A DNA stretch of 64,000 bases, taken from Cyclina sinensis. Its lineage: Eukaryota; Mollusca; Bivalvia; Venerida; Veneridae. Both the position numbers and the translations under genes were made by a program. The notes under the pieces are model-generated. The model was given only the letters and a program-made list of their open reading frames with translations, was not told where the DNA came from and searched no databases. Shown piece by piece: positions 23,601 to 35,600 of this stretch (position 1 is its first letter; every line of letters begins with the position of its first letter). The DNA lies in assembly GCA_012932295.1 (NCBI GenBank), contig JAAONU010000016.1, positions 37,603,241-37,667,240 on the forward strand, given 5' to 3'.

Positions 23601-26600
23601 CTTGCTGGATGTACTTCCAGTCAAATATTCTGTAACTGGAGACTGGCTGGCATCTGATGGTTTGGTGCTCTCAATGAGGACATCTCTATGTTTCTTCTGA
23701 AAATATTTATAGCACCATAATAATTATGAAATATTAAATATGATCATTCATGCAGTACTAAATATGTTAAGTTTGTCATTAATCATACTTAAGTTTGAAG
23801 ACAATTGTGTAATGACTTACAAGTATAGTAAAATACATAAAAATTTGACTTATTTTACTAATAACCATGCAAACAGTTAAAAGTTTACAAGTTTTAAGTA
23901 AGTTCTGGCTTTAAATGAGGATCCTTTTTTTCCAAAAAATAATTTAAAAAGCTACTTACACGTAAATGGGTTACAAAGTTTGAAGTAACTTTCAAACTCC
24001 CTTTGTACTCTGATGAGCAGTATCGACATTTCGCTTTAAAATTCCCACTAGTATCCTTTGGTAATATGAAATGCTTCAGAGTGGTAGAATTCATCTTGTA
24101 TTTAAGAGTCAATGTGAAATGATATACTTCAATATACTTTTCTAATGCATGCCTATTTTTAAGGATGTGAACACTTCTTACAACAACCATTCAAATTCAC
24201 CTAATCTTCCTTAAGGGCTGAGTGATTTGACCATACCAGTTATAGTTAATCCAGTATTACCTCTCTTTAGGTGATAAAAAGCAAACATCATACCCAGAGG
24301 TTATAACACCTGCTAACAATAATCTGATTTTGTTGTATGTTTGACACTTACTTACTACAATTTGGATATGTAATTGAAAAATAATTGAATTTAATTGTCA
24401 ATTATTTGTCCTTTTTTTAAGTTTAATTAATTAATTACAATTAAAGTAATAGATTTTTTTCTCAATTATTCATTATTCTCAATTATTTCAAAAGTTGTAA
24501 TTAATTATAATTAATTAAATTATAATTGTAATTGGACCCAGGTCTGCTGGTCATATGCAGATGTTTGCAATAGCAGTAAGTTTTAGACATCCTATAATTT
24601 ATGTAGGACCACATATCATAAAACAACAATCATTTAACACTCTTATGCCTTTCTGTGGCAGTGTCCAGGCAACTTTTTGTGCCTATTACATAACAGGGAA
24701 TGCAGTTATGTCTAATGGAGAAACTTCCTGTTTACATTTTTTGTAAAACAACTTTAATCTGGCTTTAGACTGGTCCATGTTGTATGTAAAGGTTGGAAGC
24801 CATCAACATGAATGTATAAGAAAGTGCTACTGCAACTTATTTTGATAAAAGTTGGTTATAAACCTTTACACTGTTAGTGGGTTAAATGGTTTTGGCCTTT
24901 AAGACTAATGCAGATAGACCATGATAAGTCTGTATTTCCATATTATTGTGATCGTATGCCATGTTATGCATATTTTATGCCGTGTTATACATAAAGTCAA
25001 GAATTTTTCATTTTAACCCTTGAAATAATAGATCTTCAACTGTCTTGTTATTGTCACTATTAAAATGATGGAAACAAATTGTAGAAATTTAGCAGGGTAA
25101 GGGGTTCAAAAATCCTGAACAGATTCTGTCTACAGAGTACCATACTGAAGGTGTTACACTTCCATTCCTCTCTGATACGCATACATGTATAAATGTACTA
25201 AATCTTTCTAAATGCTGTAAATGATGTTATGGATTAATTATTGAGCCAAATGGATTTTTGAGCCATTATGGGGGAGTGTGCATCCTGAATGCATGTCCTG
25301 TTTGTTTGCTGTCAATAAAACAATTATCTTTTATTTGTCTCTGACACTCACTGATAAATGAACACATTGTTCCTGGAAATGATGAGCTAATTTGAAAAAA
25401 AAAATGCAACCATTTTAGCTGTGAAATTGCTATTGATCTCTGAACCTACACAGAATTCTGTTATTGAAAGTATTTTGTATTTTTCCAGCTGTTTAGTATG
25501 TCTCACCTTCGTGTTTATTTTTAAAATGTTCTAGAATTCTTTTGTGCAGTAAATATTGCCAACTTGATAATATTATTAGTTACCAAGCCATACTCAGTCA
25601 TGGCTGTGGTGAGTTTTAAATAAGCCGTGTTTGGTCATATGGCTTTGGCTTTCTTGGAATGGATATCAGGAATGATTCAGTCTCTGACTAATTGAAATTT
25701 AATCTTCTTTACTCAAATAATTGCATTACGCAGTACTGATTAGTATCTTTTAGTCTTACATGGGTTGAAAAGGGATGTGTATTTTAACCCATATCTTCCT
25801 GGAATCAATTGACTATACCTTTACAACCAGAGCAGACAAAGATCTGTCTGTATATCCATGTAGTCTGATCATGGTCTGCAGTGTAGTCTGATCATGGTCT
25901 GCAGTATTTGCCATTTAGTCTGTAATTTTAACAAGCAACCCCATAAACAATTAATAGATCTGTCTAAATTGCAAGATGAACAAGTCCATTTTAGAAAATT
26001 AGCATGTGTATTTTAAAAAGAATGTTGTGACTTCTGCCTGATAGATAAGGCAGCCATGGCTTTAAAAAATTGGGAAAACCTGTGTCAAAATTCACAAAAT
26101 GGCTCAACAGATCAATTTGTCCCTTCAATAACTTTTTTCAATCTTTTTGTGCTATTACTATTGCTACTGAGGCAATTTTTTAGGGCTGTCAAATAGCTTG
26201 TTGATTAACAATATACACCTAACACAATTTTGCATATACCAATTTATTATATTGTCTTCTTGTGAAAAACACCCTATTTCTGTCATTTTCAGCAGATACA
26301 ACATGAAACTGGCATAAAAGCCCATTTTCTTGAATACTTTTGTTCTTCAGGAAAAGTTTTGAAGGATTTTGTTCTTCATACAACCGTATTTTGAGTGAAT
26401 CTTCTTTTGTTTTGTTTGTAGCCAAAAAACGACAACAACAACAAAACAACAAAAACAAAACAAAAGGAACAGAAAGAAGTTTATTTAGTACACCATTATT
26501 TCATTCTAATGCAGTCTGTTTGATAGCATTTCAGCTGTGAGGGATTTTGTAGTGATGTTTTCAAAATGAAAATGCATGATAGCTTATTGCTATGAGTTAA

Positions 26601-29600
26601 AGAACTTCCATTTTACAGGCGTAATTGCCAGAAAAAAAGTTCAGATTCCAACGTGGATTCATGTAAAATTCATGCAATCAATAATGTTATAGAGTGCAAC
26701 AGTAATGTTTAATTGATACAATGAAACCAATTATGAATGAAATATGAGACATGGAAAGCATTTTAGTGATCATTTGATGAATTTGTAATATAAGGAAATG
26801 CTTTATTAAAGTTTAATGTAACTGAACTTTGAAACATGAGCATTTCTCAATTGGTCATCTGTTGACAGAAAGATGACATTAATTCAGGTGGTTATATATA
26901 TAACAGAGTAGAATTTCTAAAAGAGGCAATTTTAAGGATGATTTGAATACCATAGTTGTAAATTATTGCCATGCAGCAAAATGTTGAATCTTTTAAAGGA
27001 AATAACAGTCAAACTGTTCAAAGTGTGCAGTGATGACATAGTAACACATACTTTGATATTGCAATTTTTTTCATTGACAGCCAACTATATTATCTGCCAT
27101 GTTGTCCCAACTTGATCACGTGATTTTAATGAGTGAGATGTAATAATGTCTTCTTAAACAGTTAAGACTACAACTAATATTACTCTCAGACGATGACTGG
27201 TAACGGCATTTGTTAATACTGAATGTACTGTCAGATGATTACTGGTAATGGCATTTTTTTTTACTGAATATACTGTCAGATGATGACTGGTAACGGCATT
27301 TGTTTATACTGAATGTACTGTCAGGCAATGACTGGTAATGGCATTTGTTTATACTGAATGTACTGTCAGACGATGACTGGTAACGGCATTTGTTTATACT
27401 GAATGTGCTGTCAGGTGATGACTGGTAACGACATTTGTTTATACTGAACGTGCTGTCAGGCGATGACTGGTAATGACATTTGTTTATACTGAACGTGCTG
27501 TCAGAGGATGACTGGTAACAGCATTTGTTTATACTGAACATGCTGTCAGACAATGACTGGTAACGGCATTTGTTTATACTGAACGTGCAAGATGACTGGT
27601 AAAGGCATTTCTTTATACTGGACATTCTGTCAGGCGATGACTGGTAATGGCATTTGTTTATACTAACCTTGTTTTCTGGCAATGACTGGTAACAGCATTT
27701 GTTTATACTGAACGTGCTGTCAGGCGATGACTGGTAATGGAATTTGTTTATACTGAACGTGCTGTCAGGTGATGACTGGTCACGGCATTTGTTTATACTA
27801 AACGTGCTGTCAGGCGATGACTGGTAACAGCATTTGTTTATGATGAACGTGCTGTCAGGCGATGACTGGTAAGAGCATTTGTTTATACTGAATGTACTGT
27901 CAGATAATTACTGGTAACGGCATTTTTTTTTTTACTGAATAAACTGTCAGATGATGACTGGTAACAGCATTTGTTTATACTCAATGAACTGTCAGGCGAT
28001 GACTGGTAATGGCATTTGTTTATACTGAATGTACTGTCAGATGATGACTGGTAACGGCATTTGTTTATACTCAATGAACTATCAGGCGATGACTGGTAAT
28101 GGCATTTGTTTATACTGAATGTACTGTCAGACGATGACTGGTAACGGCATTTGTTTATACTGAATGTGCTGTCAGGTGATGACTGGTAACGACATTCGTT
28201 ATACTGAACGTGCTGTCAGGCGATGACTGGTAATGGCATTTGTTTATACTGAACGTGCTGTCAGAGGATGACTGGTAACAGCATTTGTTTATACTGAACG
28301 TGCTGTCAGAGAATGACTGGTAACAGCATTTGTTTATACTGAATGTGCTGTCAGATGATGACTGGTAACAGAATTTGTTTATACTGAACGTGCTGTCAGA
28401 CAAATGCCGTGACTGGTAACAGCATTTGTTTATACTGAATATGCTGTCAGGCGCTGACAGGTAACAGCATTTGTTTATACTGAACGTGCTGTCAGGTGAT
28501 GACTGGTAACAGCATTTGTTTATACTGAACGTGCTGTCAGGCAATGACTGGTAATGGCATTTGTTTATACTGAACGTGCTGTCAGACAAATGCCGTGACT
28601 GGTAACAGCATTTGTTTATACTGAATATGCTGTCAGGAGATGACTGGTAACGGCATTTTATTATCCTAACATTTATCATAAACTGTAGTGTTAGTAATGG
28701 CTTTTCCATACACAGACATGTCACAGGCAGTTATGAAGCAAAATTTTATAATTATGATAAAACATGCATTTGCAGGTTAGAGATAATCATTTCAGTTTAG
28801 AATGTGAAATAACTTAATAGTTACTTAAAAGAAAATAGTTTAAAATATTTCATAAAAATTTATGACTAGTAAAAATCTTAGATACACATGTCATAGAAAT
28901 CTTTAACACCTCTATTAAGGCACTTTAAAAAAAGTCCAATCATAAAGATGGACCTGGAATCCATCTTTTTCACATTTTTATCTATGCCTACTTTCTCCAC
29001 AATTCCAGCCTTCCAGATCTGCCTCCATCTTCAGGCCCATTCTAGATCTGCCTCGACCCTTTGCCCTCTGCATATCTGCCCCCACTTTTTGACTTCACAA
29101 GATTTGCCTCCATCCTTGAAGCCCTCTTTATCAGCCTGCACTCTTTGGGCCCTCAGGATCTGACTCCACCTTTTGCCGTCTTGATCTGCTTTCGTCCTTT
29201 GAGCCTTTTGATCTGCCTCCATAATTTTGGCCCTTAGGATCTGCCTCCACCATTTGCCCTGTTGATATGCCTTCACCCTTTGAGCCTTCTTGATCTGATT
29301 CCATCCTTTGAGCCCTCTTGATCTGCCTCCACCCTTTGCCCTCTTAAACTGCCTCCACCCTTTGCCCTCTTGATCTGCCTCCACCCTTTGCCTTCTTAGT
29401 CTGCCTCCACCCTTTGCCCTTTTGATCTGCCTCCAACCTTTGCCCTCTTAAACTGCCTCCACCCTTTGCCCTCCTGATCTCTCTTAAACTGCCTCCACCC
29501 TTTGCCCTCTAAAACTGCCTCCACCCTTTGCCCTCTTGATCTGTCTCCACCCTTTGCCATCTTAAACTGCCTCCACCCTTTGCCTTCTTGATCAGCCTCC

Positions 29601-32600
29601 ACCCTTTGCCCTCTTGATCTGTCTCCACCCTTTGCCCTCTTAAACTTCCTTCACCCTTTGCCCTCTTGACCAGCCTCCCCCCTTTGCCCTCTTCATAAGC
29701 CTCTATCCTTTGCCTTGTTGATCAGCCTCCACCCTTTGCCCTCTTGATCTGCCTCCACCCTTTCCCCTTTCGATCAGCCTTTGCCATTTGGTATCTCAGT
29801 ATGAGCATTTTTAAAATTCTACATTTCTAAAGATTAGGCCTGATATAATTAATCACTCCTCTTAAATAGGGAGATAAAGTTATGCAATGAAATATGCTAA
29901 GTCACCCTTGAAGCAGATATTGGATAAGTTTAGGAAATAAAAAGCATGTAATGTTATTAAGCTAGAGCCCTTTTCTAACATAGTGTCAGTTTGAAATATA
30001 ATACAGAACAAAGCCTATTATTTCCTACCTTGACATTAATTGAAATGTTACAAAACTTTAGTAAGTAAATCAAACTGCCAGTGCAGTGATGCATAACCAA
30101 TTGCTTTTTTTTAATGTATTATTTTATAAAACTTGGCATTTGACATATTTGCACATGTCAAATATTTGACAATAGTCTCTATTAATTTTTTTTATTGTTT
30201 TTTTTTAGCTCACCTGTCACAGAGTGACAAGGTGAGCTTTTGTGATCGCAATTTGTCCGGCGTCCGTCCATCCGTCTGTCCGTAAACTTTTTATTCAAAC
30301 GACATCTCCTCTGAAACCACTGGGCCAAAGTTGATGGATGTTCCTTGCATGAAGCTCTTCCAAAGTTGTTCAAAGAAATCAATTCCATGCAGAACTCTGA
30401 TTGCCATAGCAACCTAAAGGAAAAACTTTAAAAATCTTCTTGTCTGAAACCACAAGGCCTAGAGCTTAGATATTTGGCATTTAGCACCCTCTAATGGAAC
30501 TCTACAAAAATTGTTCAAATTATTTCCCTGTCGTCAAAATTGGCCCCGTCCCAGGGGTCACTTCATTTTACATAGACTAATATAGGAAATCTTTAAAAAT
30601 CTTCTTCTCAGAAACCACAATGCCTACAGCTTTGATATTTGATATGTAGCATTGTCTTAAGGATGTCTACCAAGTTTGTTCAAATTATGTCCCCTGGGTC
30701 AAAATTGGCCACGCCCCGGGGTTCTCTTAGTTTACATATAGTTATATAGGAAAAACATGAAAATCATTTTTCTCAGAAACTAATAGGACTATCCCTTGAA
30801 TATTTGGTGTGGAGTATTGTGTAGAGCACCTTTACCAGTATTGTTTATATGTTGGCCCCGGCGTCAAAATTGGCCCCTCTCCGGGGGCCCTTAATATGTA
30901 AAAAAGGAAATCTTTAAAAATCTTCTTACTGGAAACCTCAATGCCTACAGCTTAGATATTTGGTATGTAGCATTGTCTAGTGGATGTCTACCAAGTTTGT
31001 TCAAATTATGTCCCCTGGGTCAATATTGGCCACACCCCGGGGTTCTCTTGGTTTACATATAGTTATATAGGAAAAACATGAAAAATAATTTTGCTCCGAA
31101 ACTAAGAGGACTAGACCTTAGATATTTGGTGTGGAGTATTGTGTAGAGAACCTTTAGCAGTATTGTTTATATGTTGGCCCTGGGGTCAAAATTGGCCCCT
31201 CCTCAGGGGCCCTTAATATGTAAAAAAGGCAATCTTTAAAAATCTTCTTACTGAAAACCTCAATGCCTACAGCTTAGATATTTGGTATGTAGCATTGTCT
31301 AAAGGATGTCTACCAAGTTTGTTCAAATTATGTCCCCTGGGTCAAAATTGGCAACACCCCAGGGTTCTCTTGGTTTACATATAGTTATATAGGAAAAACA
31401 TGAAAAATCATTTTCCTTCGAAACTAATAGGACTACACCTTAGATATTTGGTGTGGAGTATTGTGTAGAAAACCTTTACCAGTATTGTTTATATGTTGGC
31501 CCAGGCATCAAAATTGGCCCCTCTCCGGGGGCCCTTAATATGTAAAAAAGGAAATCTTTAAAAATCTTCTTACTGGAAACCTCAATGCCTTGAGCTTAGA
31601 TATTTGGTATGTAGCATTGTCTAGTGGATGTTTACCAAGTTTGTTCAAATTATGGCCCCTGGGTCAAAATTGGCCACGCCCCAGCATTCTGTTAGTTTAC
31701 ATATAGGAAAAACATGAAAAATCATTTTTCTCCGAAACTCGTAGGACAAGACCTTAGATATTTGGTGTGGAGTATTGTGTAGAGAACCTTTACCAGTATT
31801 GTTTATATGTTGGCTCCGGGGTCAAAATTGGCCCCTCTCTGGGGGCCCTTAATATGTAAAAAAGGCAATTTTTAAAAATCTTCTTACTGGAAACCTCAAT
31901 GCCTACAGCTTAGATATTTGGTATGTAGCATTGTCTAGTGGATGTCTACCAAGTTTGTTCAAATTATGTCCCCTGGGTCAAAATTGGCCACGCCCCAGGG
32001 TTCCTTTGGTTTACATAGAATTATATAGGAGAAACATGAAAATTAATTTTTCTCCAAAACAAATAGGTCTAGACCTTAGATATTTAGTGTTGAGTATTGT
32101 GTTATGGACCTTTACCAATATTGTTTAAACGTTGGCCCTGGGGTCAAAATTTTCCCCGCCCCGGGGGCCCTTAATAATTATGTAAAAAAGGAAATCTTTA
32201 AAAATCTTCTTGTCTGAAACCACAAGGCCTAGAATTTTAAAATTTGGCATGAAGCAAATAATTAGATTACATGTAGGTTAAAGGTCATGGAGGCTAAAAA
32301 TAGATTTAATTACTATACCTCATAGAGCCTTCAGTTATAGACCAATATCTTTGATATTCAATATATAGGTTCCTTGCATGGACCTCTACCCATGGGTAGG
32401 GTTTGAGGTCAGTGGGTCAAGGTCAAGGTCACCATAGCTTATAATAGATATTTTTACTTTCTGTCATAGAGCCTTTATTTATTGACTGATATTTTACATA
32501 TTTGGTTTGTAGGCACTTATATATTTTCAATTAAAAAATGAAATACTGCTTAACAGCAAACCTACAGCCAAAGTAATCAGGTGAGCGATCCAGGGCCATC

Positions 32601-35600
32601 ATGGCCCTCTTGTTTTTTTTTTTCACCATTGTCTAATAAACGGTGTTTTAAAGGCGATAATGAGGTGAACTATTACGTTGTAATATCGAATGATGGTAAT
32701 TGCATGGCTGAAAGGAAAGATGTCATCAAAAACAGACCTCAGATACATCACTTCTGTTCCTAGCTTTGTTTTGTAACCAGCCATAACAACACTGAACAAA
32801 TGCTTTAATAATTATTTTTTCTGTTATTTAGAATGGTAACATTATTTGACTGTATCTATAGGCCATTAAATTTCTTAATATGAAAAGCTTGCCTCCAATT
32901 TCAAAGGATTCAGAGTTGCATATTTTTAAATTGCAACATTTAAGGCTCATAAAATTTAATCAACATGAAATTTCTTTGTCAGCAGTCCGCTGAATCTGTT
33001 TTCGAAAAAGTGTATTCATCCCAACAGAGGGATTTTACTAAATCTTTTATCAAACATGTGAATTATGGCACCAGCGGGATTCCTTTCAGATGACCACTCC
33101 TTACAGTCTTAAAGCAACTGTTCCTTGTTTAATCACTTAAATCTTGTAAACAAGTTATCTTTTCATTAAAAATCTGTTAATTGTTTTTGTTATGTTGTTA
33201 AAAGAAGGACCAAAACAAATCTGTGTTAATTTTATATTTCTTGACTTTAAGAATTTGATATATGAGTAAAATTTTGATAGAGTGGCTGTTTTTGTCAAAA
33301 CTTTCGGAACATTAGTTTTGCATTTCTTGGCACAGAAACAGGTGTAGAGTAACATTTTATATAGAGCCTAAATTGAAATAACACTGGTAACATTTACATT
33401 GCAGAACTCTAAAAAATCATTTCATTACAGAACTTGAAAAAATAAAATCATTGTAAAACCTCTAAAAAACTGTTTTATTGCTGAACTCTTAAAAAATCAT
33501 TTCATTGCAGATCTCTAATAAACCGAAAACAGATTATCATTAATTTTGGGCTTAAAAAATAAAAATGGTGTACAAGTTCTTGACCATATGACACTGGAAA
33601 GAGGTTTGTAAAATGTAGCTTAACACTTTATAGGAAAAGATCATTTATTGGGTAATTGTAGTTCTCTGATACAGAAAAATAAGGAAATCATTCACCAGTG
33701 TCATGATTGATTTATTCTGTATTTACATAAGCATTGAGTGGTATGAAAATAAATATTTCACAAGTGGCGATAGCCATGAGTGAAATATGATAATTTTCAT
33801 ACCACGAGATGAAAATAAATCCCATATTTATAGAAAAAACTTGAATTTTCTGTTTATTATATACTTTCTCTCTTTTTTGACCTTATGATTGGAAAGAATT
33901 CCCCTTTAATTTTGTGTATTGGCTGAATTTAGAAGAAAGTAGTCTGGCAAGACACCAGTGAAATACGGAAAATGTTTCCATGCAGTGAAAAATAGATTTT
34001 TACGGTGAAAATATGGAAAATGAAAATATGCATTTTATTTAATCAATATTTCTCAATATTTCATTTGTAAGTATATAATAAATTAATATTTATGGTTTTC
34101 CACCACAGGGTTCTCATTTAAGACAGAAGACCAGCTGCAGCAGGCAGCACCATCATGTTCAGAGGCACCCATTAGTTAACAATGGCCAAATAGCTATTGA
34201 TTTTAAAATTGTCACATTTTAATGTCATCTCTTTTTCTTTTTTCAGTAATGACTCAAAAGCTGGTATTTTCTTGTCTTGTGACAGCAGTACAGTGTGTAA
34301 AGTACTTGTCAATCAGGCAGCTATCAGTAAAACTCTGATTAACCAACAGTCAACTAGTAAATCACAAGTTAAGCAAGAGTCGAGCAATTCAGTACTGGTC
34401 GGCCAAGGTTCTGACGTTAAAGTATGCACAAACACCCAGACCAGTTCAAGTTCTTCATCTTCACAATCTCAGATGGCTGAAGATGTAATAGATGATGAAA
34501 ATAGGAAGAAGTCATTACTGGAAAAAGCACCATTTGTTAATTATGGTGTCGATCTAGAACACTGGGAAAATCCAGAGAAAATCAAAGCACCTGTGAAAAA
34601 TAGGTATGTTTAAATATTACCTTAAATATCTTAATGGATGACTGTCCTTATTGATGAATGGTTATAGCTGCCGATTTGTGATCTACTTTCATGGATTTAA
34701 GCTCCACTAGCAAACATTCTTTTTCTGAGAAAGTTGGTGCATATTTAAGAGAAGTTCCAGAACTTTCTAGGCAAAATATTAAGGCTAGCTGTCCATCCAT
34801 CACCGTTAAAGAATTTTAACAATAACGGCAACAGAAACAACAAATACACAAATTGTTTTATACATATCTAATTTTTTTAAAACTTCAAAAATTAGAAAAA
34901 TTTTTCACAATTTACTTTTATGGATAGTAGCTTGTTTAAGAACTCTTTTTGACTTCATGATTTATTTGTAGAGAATTATTTTTACAGGTTTGACAATGCA
35001 AGTAGGTTCTGGGTACCAGACAAGGAAGTTGATGACCAAAAACCTGGTGGCTCAGAGGAAGTAGCTTCTTTGACCCGGCGCTCTTTTACCTATGCAGGAG
35101 AGTTTATACCTGTGAAATGGAAATGCCGGGCACCAATGGGTGATGGTAGATTATGTGAACGAATGGATAGAGTAAAAGTAAAGAACTGTTTTTGATTTAA
35201 TATGATTTTTTAAAGGAAATAAACATTTTAATTTTAACCTATAATGCTTCTTGCTTTAACTGTAAATTGAATGAAAACTATCAAATCATTTATGTAGCTG
35301 GCACATCTAAAAGCATGCAGTTTTAGAAAGTTTAATTCAGTCACATACGATAAACTGAGTTTCAGGTATTTAATGATGAATGAAATTGCTGATAACCTTT
35401 ATTGAACAAAACCTAATGAAAAGTTAATGTAATGATTCTGATTGAAAAGATTTTATGTCCAGGGGTTGAAATACATTAAACTTGTCAGTCTTTATTTTCT
35501 TCAATATTCATGTGAAACTCACTGGTGATATTGTCTCTCTGAAAGCTTTATAGCTTGACTATAATACATGTAAATATATGGAGAGCTGTCCTCATCCCGG

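Larger units (their letters stand above)
21673..24546 (-). mobile_element. hAT transposon with BED-hAT transposase
   Basis: The ends are inverted repeats: left TGACCTGGGTTCAATTA, right end read in reverse CAGACCTGGGTCCAATTA, followed by TAATTA-rich subterminal sequence on both sides (21690-21850 and 24360-24535). The flanks are ctggtcaa (21665-21672) and ctggtcat (24547-24554), an 8-bp duplication with one mismatch, as expected for hAT. It carries a two-exon transposase on the minus strand, antisense to UVSSA, inside UVSSA intron 8. Confidence 0.85.

Noticed and set aside
29031..29602. Minus-strand frames GWRQFKRAKGG-type repeats as a protein
   Set aside because: The 26-bp unit is not a multiple of three and the frame cycles; it is open only because G/A-rich repeats lack stops.
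34100..34180. Possible extra UVSSA exon after 'tttccaccacag'
   Set aside because: Entering in the required phase meets a TAA after three codons.
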